Origin: an uncultured Alphaproteobacteria bacterium | Lineage (GTDB): Bacteria; Pseudomonadota; Alphaproteobacteria; Caulobacterales; Caulobacteraceae | DNA: 12,786 nucleotides | Direction of reading: 5' to 3' | Assembly (NCBI GenBank): GCA_903933475.1 | Contig: CAIZKE010000344.1 | Coordinates: 1-12,786 of the forward strand | Part shown: positions 5,717 to 12,786 of the stretch, piece after piece | How positions within the stretch are numbered: position 1 is the first letter of the stretch | Layout: each line of letters opens with the position of its first letter | Notes under the pieces: generated by a model | The model's input: only the letters and a program-made list of their open reading frames with translations | The model's database searches: none | Told to the model about the DNA's origin: nothing | Program-made: the position numbers and the translations under genes

Positions 5717-6772
5717 ATGCGGCGATATCAAACGGATCCATCCCGGCTCGAGGGGGAGGACCTGGACCGATGGTTCAGGCGTTCACCAGCCCAGGTCCAG
5801 GCGGATCGGGAGGCGGCGCGGCAGGCGCATTACGACGCCTTCTTCGAGGCCCGGGAGAGTGCGCCGGTGCTTGACGGGTCGGAAGGTGCCGTTCGCGGGG
5901 ACCGGACCCCGGTCGCGGAGCCCGGGTCGAACGTCATCCAGCTCGCCTTTCAGCCGCCGGTCCAGGCTTCGCCTTCCGGCATGCGGGTCGCCATGCCCCT
6001 GCCCGTGGGCCAGCCGCCGCCGGATGCGTCCGCAGGAGGTTTCTTCGATACCCAACGGCTCATCCCGAACCCGATCCAGGGGCCCGCCTACATCACGGAC
6101 CTTCCCAGTCCCCTGAACCTCGTGACTCCCCGGGCGGGGGGTTGGTTCGAGCTCGGGGACGGGCGACTCGTCCGGAACGCCGACGAGGTCGAGCGGCTCT
6201 TCGTCGAACAGCAGCTGAGGATGACGGGCGAGGACAAGCCCGAGCCCCCCGCCCAGGTCCGCTCGGTGGACCAGTGGAAGGACGGCGCCATCCCGCGGGC
6301 GGAACAGGTAGCGGCGGGCCAGCGCGAAATCGACCTCGCCTGCCACGACAATGGCGGCTGGGAGCGGGATCCGACCTTCTCGAGATACAAGGCCTGGACC
6401 CAGGACTACGAGGACCAGATCACCGGGGCGCCCGGTCTCGACTATGTCGTGCGCAATCCGCTGGAGAAGCCAGTCAGGTTCGACGGATGCGCTGTCTGGG
6501 ACCCCCGCCGCCAACTGCTCGAGGCCAAGGGCCCTGGCTACGAGGCGCTGGAGCGAAGGGCCCGAAAATCGACATTCTTGCGGTTCATCTGGAACGGAGT
6601 CCGGAACCAGGCCCAGAGACAGGACCGCGCCGCCCGGGGAAGGACCGTTGAGTGGCATGTCGCCGAGCCCGGGGTCGTCCCGACCTTCCGGGAGGTGACA
6701 GAGGCCTCCCCCACCGTCCGGGTGTTGCAGACCTCGCCTCGACCGGGCGCCCCTATCCCCAGGAGAAAATGA
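5717..6772 (+). CDS. Putative nuclease toxin with C-terminal Tox-REase-5 (restriction endonuclease fold) domain
   Basis: A 351-residue protein without signal peptide or membrane segment. Residues about 11-43 (DLDRWFRRSPAQVQADREAA, then HYDAFF) form a charged helical N-terminal module. A proline-rich stretch (about 45-135) and a middle region (140-235) follow. Residues about 240-340 look like the Tox-REase-5 domain: RFDGCAVWD with Asp256, LLEAKGPGY with Glu269 and Lys271 (the PD-(D/E)xK core D...ExK), NQAQRQ with Gln298/Gln302, then RTVEWHVAEP (309-318) and VRVLQTSP. By family this is a metal-dependent nuclease that would cleave DNA; the same domain occurs in the type VI effector TseT of Pseudomonas aeruginosa. 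It overlaps the next gene by ATGA, and a LexA box lies upstream. No secretion gene, PAAR, VgrG or RHS sequence is nearby. The domain call comes from motifs, not a search. Confidence 0.78.
   Translation: MRRYQTDPSRLEGEDLDRWFRRSPAQVQADREAARQAHYDAFFEARESAPVLDGSEGAVRGDRTPVAEPGSNVIQLAFQPPVQASPSGMRVAMPLPVGQPPPDASAGGFFDTQRLIPNPIQGPAYITDLPSPLNLVTPRAGGWFELGDGRLVRNADEVERLFVEQQLRMTGEDKPEPPAQVRSVDQWKDGAIPRAEQVAAGQREIDLACHDNGGWERDPTFSRYKAWTQDYEDQITGAPGLDYVVRNPLEKPVRFDGCAVWDPRRQLLEAKGPGYEALERRARKSTFLRFIWNGVRNQAQRQDRAARGRTVEWHVAEPGVVPTFREVTEASPTVRVLQTSPRPGAPIPRRK
6761..6765 (+). promoter_or_regulatory. Ribosome binding site of the putative immunity gene, inside the toxin gene
   Basis: AGGAG lies in the last codons of the toxin gene, 3 bases before ATG 6769 and 12 before ATG 6778. 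The nearer start overlaps the toxin stop as ATGA, which favours coupled translation; the tight spacing leaves ATG 6778 possible. Confidence 0.6.
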
Positions 6773-7176
6773 CCGAGATGATTTCTGATGATCAAAGGCC
6801 GTCGCCAGAGGACTCCGATGCCTATGCGGACTGGGTCGAAAGCATGCGCGAAAAGGCCAAACTGAGTTCCGCGGACGAGATAAAACAGCGTCTGGAAGCC
6901 GACTTCCCCGAGGCTATCCAGGGGCGTTGGCTCGACGAAATGGACCCAAGCGATGAACTCCTCATACGGGGAAGCGAATTCATCAAGTCCGGCGAGCCAT
7001 GGCCCTACCTCGATAAGCTATTGCTCACCAACGATGCGGGCAAGATCCACCTCGAGATCATCTTCCCCGAGAACGAGGAAGAAGGATCTTCAACAAGCCT
7101 ATTCCTGATGGACGATGGCGCGCTTGGGTACGCGACCTGGCACGAAGCCTGCACCTACCTGAGGCCGGACGCCTGA
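6769..7176 (+). CDS. Putative immunity protein for the Tox-REase-5 toxin
   Basis: A small cytosolic-looking protein of 135 residues from ATG 6769 (132 from ATG 6778). It is strongly acidic: I count 32 Asp/Glu against 12 Lys/Arg, including an EEE run in PENEEEGSS. Acidity is common in immunity proteins that block nucleases by mimicking DNA or covering a basic active site. It has a likely helical N-terminal half (DAYADWVESMREKAKLSSAD) and a strand-rich second half (KIHLEIIFPENEEEG, then STSLFLMDDGALGYATWHE). It has no signal peptide or membrane segment. Its base composition is visibly more AT-rich than the neighbours, with codons such as ATA and CTA that are rare nearby, suggesting transfer. 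I do not recognise the family; Imm52-type immunity proteins are known partners of Tox-REase-5 toxins, but I cannot confirm membership. The immunity role rests on position, overlap and charge. Confidence 0.72.
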   Translation: MTEMISDDQRPSPEDSDAYADWVESMREKAKLSSADEIKQRLEADFPEAIQGRWLDEMDPSDELLIRGSEFIKSGEPWPYLDKLLLTNDAGKIHLEIIFPENEEEGSSTSLFLMDDGALGYATWHEACTYLRPDA

Positions 7177-7201
7177 TGCAAATCGTGGCCCGTCGGCCGG
7201 C

Positions 7202-8917
7202 CTAGTACCGCCAGGTCAGCGATGCTGAGATCCAGTCCCCATCGGGGAAGTCCTGCTCACTGCCGACATGGGACCATTCCAGCTGACCGAAGATCGAGCT
7301 TTGGCCGGTCGTCGGCATTTCGAAGCGGATCCCTAAGCCGATTGCGGCTGTGTCCGCGTGGTTGGTTTCTCCAGGAAGCGGGATCTCGACCCAGGTCCGC
7401 CCGACTGCGGTGAAGACATAGGGAATGTAGGTGGAGCGGCCCCTTATGACGGTCTGGCGCACTTCGATACGTCCGGCCATCAAGTCATCGCCTACCTGCG
7501 AGCCAGAGGGCGGACCGGAGATGAGATCGTTCGAGGCGATGTTGCCTTGTTCGGAGCGCAGCAGGGCATCGCCGAAACTGGTCTGGCCGCGCGCCGTCAT
7601 CTGAGCCGTGTGGGGGCCGCCGAGGGGCATGAGCACATTCACGGAGCCCTGAAAGCGCGTAAACTTGGCGTCGGCCCCGAAGCGGGAAAGGGGTCGGAGG
7701 GGCGTCGCATCGCTGATGGAACGTCCGCCCAGACCCTCGAGGCCCTGCGACACCTCAAATTCGTATCCCGCACGCCCGCCAAGCAGGATGGGCTCGGCAC
7801 CATCGATCTGAAGCCTCACCACCCGGGTCCTGTCCGCGAACAGGTCTATCGGGCGGCCCAGGATCCCGGTGGTCTGCCCCTCGGTAGAGGCATCCAGGGT
7901 GAGCCGGATATTCTGAGACCGGGTTCGCGTGCGCACGGTCGCCAGGTTCGCGAAGAGGCCAATACGGCTGTACTTGTTCTGGAGACGCAGCGGGGCGCTG
8001 TCCCCCCGGGGAGCTGACGCGCTGAAGACGAGCTCAGTCCCAAGGCTCAGGCCGCTCTGGCCGACCGGCACCTCGCCATAAAGCGCGGCGTAGCGGCGGA
8101 GGGTGTTGTCAGACCAGGAGACGTCGTCGGGCGAGACCGCGAGGGTGAGGAAGATCCGCTCACCAAGGCCAAGGGGGCTATTCAGCCCCACCGATCCCGT
8201 CAGCTGCTCGCCCCCGATATCCTGGCTCAAGCTGTTGTCGAGGGCGACGGCCGCCTGGTACGGCCGGTGTTCGCCAGCCACGACGAGGACCGTTCCACCC
8301 GTGCGGGAACCCGGGCTCAGCGCGGATTGTAAGGTCAGACCCGAGGTTTCGTCGGCCAGAAGAAGTCGCCGCTCGAACTCGGAGGCCAGCAGGGGCTGGC
8401 GATTGACCAGGGGCCTGAGTACGGTCTCTACCCGCCCGCGGACGGCCTTCGGAATGCCGTCGACGTCGATCCTCTCGACAAACCCGGAGACGACCAGGAC
8501 CCGCACACTGCCGGTTGCGCGGTCAAGGTCCTGGGCGGGGACAATCACCCGCACGAGCGGATAGCCGGCCTCGAGATAGGCCGCTTGCAGGGCGGCGGCG
8601 TAATCATAGACCTCCGCCACCGAGATTTCAGTGTCGACCGCGGGCTTCAACGCCTGTGCCTGGGCGTCCAGTGGTGTCAGGCCGCCCTCAACCCGCAGAT
8701 CGCGCAGGGTGAAGCGTATGGCCTCGGCACCCTCCGGGGCAGCCTGCCCCCGTGCAGCGGGGAAGCTGAAGCTGCCGGCAGGGGCCCGCTGTCCAAGCGT
8801 TTGTCCAGGCGGCACCTGGCTTGGCGACTGCGTCTGGGCGAGGGCTGGCACCGCCACCGCCAGGACCAGGCTGGTGGACAGCGCGAGGGCCGTCGACCTT
8901 GCGAACCGGGAACACAT
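7202..8917 (-). CDS. TpsB/FhaC/ShlB-type outer-membrane transporter (two-partner secretion)
   Basis: A 571-residue protein from ATG 8917. It starts with a signal peptide (MCSRFARSTALALSTSLVL, then AVAVPALA with cleavage after Ala27). Residues about 65-145 form POTRA 1 (IRFTLRDLRVEGG, then YDYAAALQAAYLEAGYPLVRV), and about 146-222 POTRA 2 (FVERIDVDGIP, then SGLTLQSALSPGSRTGGTVL). A C-terminal beta-barrel of roughly 340 residues follows, with alternating amphipathic strands, ending SASLTWRY with the aromatic end typical of outer-membrane proteins. Family members export a partner TpsA exoprotein through the barrel. An upstream in-frame start at 9010 would bury the signal peptide behind 31 residues and overlap the exoprotein gene, so it is rejected. 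AGGA (8929-8932) lies 11 bases before ATG and overlaps the exoprotein stop, so the genes are coupled. Only 25 bases separate its stop from the convergent immunity gene. Confidence 0.92.
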   Translation of the reverse strand: MCSRFARSTALALSTSLVLAVAVPALAQTQSPSQVPPGQTLGQRAPAGSFSFPAARGQAAPEGAEAIRFTLRDLRVEGGLTPLDAQAQALKPAVDTEISVAEVYDYAAALQAAYLEAGYPLVRVIVPAQDLDRATGSVRVLVVSGFVERIDVDGIPKAVRGRVETVLRPLVNRQPLLASEFERRLLLADETSGLTLQSALSPGSRTGGTVLVVAGEHRPYQAAVALDNSLSQDIGGEQLTGSVGLNSPLGLGERIFLTLAVSPDDVSWSDNTLRRYAALYGEVPVGQSGLSLGTELVFSASAPRGDSAPLRLQNKYSRIGLFANLATVRTRTRSQNIRLTLDASTEGQTTGILGRPIDLFADRTRVVRLQIDGAEPILLGGRAGYEFEVSQGLEGLGGRSISDATPLRPLSRFGADAKFTRFQGSVNVLMPLGGPHTAQMTARGQTSFGDALLRSEQGNIASNDLISGPPSGSQVGDDLMAGRIEVRQTVIRGRSTYIPYVFTAVGRTWVEIPLPGETNHADTAAIGLGIRFEMPTTGQSSIFGQLEWSHVGSEQDFPDGDWISASLTWRY

Positions 8918-8930
8918 CAACGGCAGAATC

Positions 8931-11900
8931 CTATTCGGTTGGCAGACAGACACCGGCGGCGGACGCAGCGCAGGATCCGGCAAGTATGTCGGTTTCGCGA
9001 TTATCCCCATCCTTGTCTCCGCCCCCTGTCACAGCGTCGGTCGCTGCCGAACCTTGCACGGTCGGGCTGTCCTCTAACGAGGCGCCGAGGGGAGCGGTCT
9101 GCGGGAGTTGACTGGCCGGTATGGCGCCAGGCGGCAGACCGGTGATGGTCAGGTCGGCGCTGACATAGCTGATCTGGTAGTTCGGATTACCAACCGAGCC
9201 GACGAGGATCGGATAGGCTCCCGGCGTCTCTCCGGCGATCCGGGTCAGGCTTCCAGACAAGGTATCGTTGAACAGCAGGCCCGCACTCGTCACCTGGTAG
9301 GTGAGGGCTGGATCCGGTTGGCCCATGAAGCGCGTTGCGGCATCGGCGGTCAGGGTGATCGGCCGCGCGGTGATGGTCAGGTTGGCACCGACGTAGGTGA
9401 CGCCATAGTTGGCATTGGCTGCGAGGCTGCCCTGGGTGATGGCGATAGCGCCGACCCCGGTGGAGGCGGTGGCGCTGGTGGCGAGCGACCCGGTCAGGGT
9501 ATCGCCATTTACGAGGCCCGAGCCGCCAACCGTATAGGTCAGGGCCGGATTGGCGTTGCCGTAGATGCGGCTCAGCGCATCGGCGGTCAGGGTGATTGGC
9601 CTTGCGGTGATGGTCAGGTTGGCACCGACGTAGGTCGAGCTGTAGTTGGCGCTGGCTGTCAGGCTGCCCTGGGTGATGGCGGCAGTGCCGACCCCGGTGG
9701 TGCCGGTGGCGCTGGTGGCCAGGGCCCCGGCCAGGGTATCGCCATTCACGAGACCCGAGCCACCAACCGTGTAGGTCAGGGCCGGGTTGGCGTTGCCGTA
9801 GATTCGGCTGAGGGCATCAGCGGTCAGGGTAAGCGGCCGTGGGGTGATGGTCAGGTTGGCCCCGACATAGGTGGCGCTGTAGTTGGCGCCGGCCGCAAGG
9901 CTGCCCTGGGTGATGGCGGTAGTGCCGACCCCGGTGGAGGCGGTGGCGCTGGTAGCCAGGGCCCCGGCCAGGGTATCGCCATTTACGAGGCCCGAGCCGC
10001 CAACCGTGTAGGTCAGGGCCGGGTTTGCGTTACCGTAGATGCGGCTCAGCGCATCGGCGGTCAGGGTGATTGGCCGCGGGGTGATGGTCAGGTTGGCCCC
10101 GACGTAGGTCGCGCTGTAGTTGGCGCCAGCCGATAGGTTGCCCTGGGTGATGGCGGTAGTGCCGACCCCGGTGGAGGCGGTGGCGCTGGTAGCCAGGGCC
10201 CCGGTCAGGGTATCGCCATTTACGAGGCCCGAGCCGCCAACCGTGTAGGTCAGGGCCGGGTTTGCGTTGCCGTAGATTCGGCTGAGGGCGTCGGCGGTCA
10301 GGGTGATCGGCCGCGGGGTGATGGTCAGGTTGGCCCCGACGTAGGTCGCGCTGTAGTTGGCGCCAGCCGATAGGCTGCCCTGGGTGATGGCGGTAGTGCC
10401 GACCCCGGTGGAGGCGGTGGCAAGCGCCCCGGTTACGTTATCGCCATTGACGAGGCCGGAGCCGCCGACCGTGTAGGTCAGGGCCGGGTTGGCGTTGCCG
10501 TAGATGCGGCTGAGCGCATCGGCGGCCAGGGTGATCGGCCGCGGGGTGATGGTCAGGTTGGCCCCGACGTAGGTGACGCCGTAGTTGGCGCTGGCTGTCA
10601 GGCTACCCTGGCTGATGGCCGTGGTGCCGACCCCGGTGGTGCCGGTGGCGATGGTGGCGAGCGACCCCGTCAGGGTATCGCCGTTTACGAGGCCGGAGCC
10701 GCCAACCGCATAGGTCAGGGCCGGGTTGGCATTGCCGTAGATCCGGCTGAGGGCGTCGGCAGTCACGGTGATCGGCCGCGCGGTGATGCCCAGCACGCCA
10801 TTCACCAGGGTGAACTGGTAGCCTAGGTCGGAGGTGAGGGTCCCCAGGCTGACTGTGACCGGTGCCGACCCGACGCCGGTCGACGTGGTCGCTGTGGTGC
10901 TGAGGCTCGGCGCACCGGTCGTGCTGTTAGCGGTGGTGTCGCCGGTCAGGAAACCGGTCAACCCATAGGTCAGGGCCGGGTTGGCATTGCCATAGATGCG
11001 GCTCAGCGTATCGGCAGTCACGGTGAGGAAAGGCGCAATGCGATAGGCGATCACATTGGCCCCGACGGGGGCAAAGCCGGCAAAGGCCGACGCGTCAGCG
11101 ATGTTGTAGCGCCGGGTATAGCCGCTCACCCCTTCCAGGGTGTTGTCCGGGTTGTCGGAGAAGACGCCGTAGGTGCCGCCGCCGGTCAGGCTGAAGGCCC
11201 CTGCCCCGGCATTGTTGGTGAAGGTGCCGGTGCGCGCCTGCAGATCGATGGCCCGGCCCGGGCTCGACGCAGTCAGGACCGTGCCGGGGTTCAGGACGAG
11301 GTTGCTGCCCGCGGTCGGTCCAGCGTTGGAGACCGCGATCGTCCGGGCGGTGATGGCGTTCAGGGTCACCGAACCGCTGGTCGATGTGGTCAGGCCGGTG
11401 CCCGCCGCCAGGGCGATACTGACCGCACCCGTGCCGGCATTGAGGGTTGCGCCGGGCCCCATGACGATGACCGACGCCCCTGGCTGGCGGTTGGCATTGA
11501 CGGTCGCAAGGTCCGACCCGCCGGAGTTGGCAGTCAGGTTCAGGTTGCCGTTGCCCGTGGTCATCGAGGCGTTCAGCAGGATCGACCGCCCCGACGTCAG
11601 GGTCAGGGTTCCGCCCGCGCCACCACCGACGTTCAGGGCGCTGGCCAGGGTGATGTCGTTGGAGGCTTCCAGCGTGATGTTGGTCCCGCTGGCCAGGGCG
11701 GCGGCAAGGCCAGCGACGGAGACATTGCTGGTCTCCGTTGGATTGGTGGCGAACGCCAGGTTGCCAACCGGCACTAGGCTGGACGTGAACAGATGGACTG
11801 CGCCGGTATTGCCTGCAAAATTGGCTGATCCGATCGCCAGCCGCTCGCCTGCAGCGTCGAAGGCGACAGCACCACCATGGCCGCTGGCCAGTCCCAGCCC

Positions 11901-12786
11901 ATAGAGGTCCAGATCCCCGGCTCCGATGTAACCCGCGCCCAGGGTCGCCGCGAGCGCACCGCCGCCAAAGCTGGTGTTCGTAAAGGTGAAAAGCCGCACC
12001 GAGCCGGAGTCGGTGAACGCATTGGCGGAGCCGTCATCGCCGGTTGCCCCGACCGCCAGCCGGTCCCCGGTCGCGTTGAGCGAGACGGAGACGCCGAACC
12101 CGTCGTTGGCCTCAAGAGCGGTGCCGAGGTCGAGATTGTTTGCGCCAGTATAGCCCCGGCCGAGGGTCGCCGCGAGCGCGCCGCCGCCAAAGCTGGTGTT
12201 GGTGAAGGTAAATAGCTGAACCGAACCGGAGTTGCTGACCGCATTGCCGAAGCCGTCGTCGCCGGTTGCCCCGACCGCCAGCCGGTCCCCGACCGCGTTG
12301 AGCGAGACGGAGCCGCCGAAGTCGTCGTTGCCCTCGAGGGCAGCGCCGAGGTCGAGATTGTTTCCGCCAGTATAGTACACGCCGAGGGTCGCCACGAGCG
12401 CGCCGCCACCAAAGCTGGTATTGGTGAAGGCGAACAGCCGAACCGAGCCGCGGTTGCTGACCGCATTGTCGAAGCCGGCGTCGTAGCGAGCCCCGACCGC
12501 CAGCCGGTCTCCGGCCGCGTTCAGCGATACGGATTGGCCGAACTGGTCGCCGGCCTGAAGAGCCGTGCCGAGGTCGAGATTGTTTCCGCCGGGATAACCC
12601 CTTCCGAGGGTCGCCGCGAGCGCACCCCCGCCAAAGCTGGTGTTCGTAAAGGTGAATAGCCGCACCGAGCCAGAGTTGCTGACCGCATTGCCGAAGCCGG
12701 GGTCGAAGGGTGCCCGGACCGCCAACCGGTCCCCGGCCGCGTTGAGCGTGACGGATTGGCCGAGGGAGTCGCTAGCCTCAAGAGCC
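8931..12786 (-). CDS. Large repetitive TpsA-like exoprotein/adhesin with FG-GAP-like and MBG repeats (5' end outside window)
   Basis: The frame is open from the right edge to TAG 8931-8933, more than 1,280 residues, and the repeat pattern continues to the last base, so the gene starts outside the window; a TTG at 12723-12725 is not a credible start. From N to C: four and a half 74-residue FG-GAP-like repeats (FGxSVSLNAxGDRLAVGA, then NSGSVRLFTFTNTSFGGGAL); a degenerate repeat; a glycine/threonine-rich beta-helix-like section of haemagglutinin type, with YGVFSDNPDNTLEG and YTRRYNIADASAF; eight MBG modules; and a tail with the only cysteines visible (GSCAASAAGVCLPTE). The transporter gene follows 13 bases later, so this is its probable cargo, exported to the cell surface or medium as an adhesin or filament. 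The N-terminal TPS/haemagglutinin activity domain needed for recognition is not in the window. Confidence 0.88.
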   Translation of the reverse strand, partial: ALEASDSLGQSVTLNAAGDRLAVRAPFDPGFGNAVSNSGSVRLFTFTNTSFGGGALAATLGRGYPGGNNLDLGTALQAGDQFGQSVSLNAAGDRLAVGARYDAGFDNAVSNRGSVRLFAFTNTSFGGGALVATLGVYYTGGNNLDLGAALEGNDDFGGSVSLNAVGDRLAVGATGDDGFGNAVSNSGSVQLFTFTNTSFGGGALAATLGRGYTGANNLDLGTALEANDGFGVSVSLNATGDRLAVGATGDDGSANAFTDSGSVRLFTFTNTSFGGGALAATLGAGYIGAGDLDLYGLGLASGHGGAVAFDAAGERLAIGSANFAGNTGAVHLFTSSLVPVGNLAFATNPTETSNVSVAGLAAALASGTNITLEASNDITLASALNVGGGAGGTLTLTSGRSILLNASMTTGNGNLNLTANSGGSDLATVNANRQPGASVIVMGPGATLNAGTGAVSIALAAGTGLTTSTSGSVTLNAITARTIAVSNAGPTAGSNLVLNPGTVLTASSPGRAIDLQARTGTFTNNAGAGAFSLTGGGTYGVFSDNPDNTLEGVSGYTRRYNIADASAFAGFAPVGANVIAYRIAPFLTVTADTLSRIYGNANPALTYGLTGFLTGDTTANSTTGAPSLSTTATTSTGVGSAPVTVSLGTLTSDLGYQFTLVNGVLGITARPITVTADALSRIYGNANPALTYAVGGSGLVNGDTLTGSLATIATGTTGVGTTAISQGSLTASANYGVTYVGANLTITPRPITLAADALSRIYGNANPALTYTVGGSGLVNGDNVTGALATASTGVGTTAITQGSLSAGANYSATYVGANLTITPRPITLTADALSRIYGNANPALTYTVGGSGLVNGDTLTGALATSATASTGVGTTAITQGNLSAGANYSATYVGANLTITPRPITLTADALSRIYGNANPALTYTVGGSGLVNGDTLAGALATSATASTGVGTTAITQGSLAAGANYSATYVGANLTITPRPLTLTADALSRIYGNANPALTYTVGGSGLVNGDTLAGALATSATGTTGVGTAAITQGSLTASANYSSTYVGANLTITARPITLTADALSRIYGNANPALTYTVGGSGLVNGDTLTGSLATSATASTGVGAIAITQGSLAANANYGVTYVGANLTITARPITLTADAATRFMGQPDPALTYQVTSAGLLFNDTLSGSLTRIAGETPGAYPILVGSVGNPNYQISYVSADLTITGLPPGAIPASQLPQTAPLGASLEDSPTVQGSAATDAVTGGGDKDGDNRETDILAGSCAASAAGVCLPTE
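9137..11031 (-). repeat. Tandem MBG-domain repeats (eight modules, mostly 237 bp)
   Basis: Seven modules carry an almost invariant SRIYGNANPALTY; its coding position recurs at about 9561, 9798, 10035, 10272, 10500, 10737 and 10992. Spacings are 237, 237, 237, 228, 237 and 255 bp, i.e. 79 residues with one copy 3 residues shorter and the first copy 6 longer. Each module reads ITxRPITLTADALS, RIYGNANPALTY, TVGGSGLVNGDTL, TGVGTTAITQGSL, NYxATYVGANLT. The eighth, nearest the C-terminus, is divergent (RFMGQPDPALTYQVTSAG, then NPNYQISYVSADLTITG) and looks like an ordinary MBG domain. MBG repeats are common stalk modules of bacterial surface proteins. Confidence 0.9.
11785..12786 (-). repeat. Tandem 222-bp FG-GAP-like repeats (74 residues each), continuing past the window edge
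   Basis: A CCAAAG landmark (coding SFGG) recurs at 11965, 12187, 12409 and 12631, exactly 222 bp apart, and another unit begins at the edge. The unit reads GxNNLDLGTALEANDxFGxSVSLNAxGDRLAVGATGDDGxxNAVSNSGSVRLFTFTNTSFGGGALAATLG. The copy nearest the C-terminus (11785 to about 11945) is degenerate (LASGHGGAVAFDAAGERLAIGSANF, then TGAVHLFTS). FG and DRLAVGA resemble integrin-like FG-GAP blades, so these may build a beta-propeller, although the calcium loop of integrin repeats is not apparent. Confidence 0.88.

Noticed and set aside
7177..7201. Bidirectional terminator between the immunity gene and tpsB
   Set aside because: Only a 4-bp GGCC stem and no T-run; not enough to call.
8918..9010. Upstream ATG start for the TpsB gene
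   Set aside because: It would place 31 residues before a clear signal peptide and overlap the end of the exoprotein gene.
9108..10136. A 342-codon plus-strand frame with periodic GQGDWPRGDGQVG units
   Set aside because: The periodicity only mirrors the MBG repeats on the opposite strand.
9137..12786. CRISPR array or other non-coding tandem repeat
   Set aside because: The units are 222-237 bp, keep one open reading frame and encode recognisable protein modules.

Overview
The window is GC-rich DNA with dense genes, short intergenic gaps and purine-rich Shine-Dalgarno sites, and it looks like an alphaproteobacterial chromosome. A perfect GTTC-N7-GTTC LexA box, the operator form typical of Alphaproteobacteria including Caulobacter, plus the gene content suggest Caulobacterales (Caulobacter/Phenylobacterium-like). 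That placement is inference; there is no rRNA, tRNA or marker gene here to settle it.

Layout: (1) 1-227, the 3' end of an unrecognised plus-strand gene. (2) 249-5501, five minus-strand genes, read from 5501 downwards: a D-aminoacylase-type amidohydrolase, a nucleoside hydrolase, a subfamily-I haloalkane dehalogenase-like alpha/beta hydrolase, a membrane-anchored DUF1330-like protein and a glutathione S-transferase. They read as a catabolic or detoxification cluster. The first two are tightly spaced (39 bases apart); the others are 91-157 bases apart and may be separate units. (3) 5502-5716, a divergent intergenic region with a LexA-type SOS box facing the next gene. (4) 5717-7176, a two-gene plus-strand operon: a toxin with a C-terminal restriction-endonuclease-fold domain (Tox-REase-5 type) and, overlapping it by ATGA, a very acidic small protein that is its likely immunity protein. 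(5) 7202-12786, a minus-strand two-partner secretion operon: a large repetitive exoprotein (5' end outside the window) followed by its TpsB/FhaC-type outer-membrane transporter.

The most interesting element is the SOS box upstream of the nuclease toxin/immunity pair. The arrangement recalls LexA-controlled colicins and pyocins, and the SOS-induced endonuclease BapE of Caulobacter, but here it involves a Tox-REase-5 toxin with no secretion or carrier gene beside it. The second notable element is the exoprotein: 222-bp (74-residue) FG-GAP-like repeats, a beta-helix-like section, eight MBG modules and a C-terminal pair of cysteines that resembles the disulfide anchor of HMW1-type adhesins.
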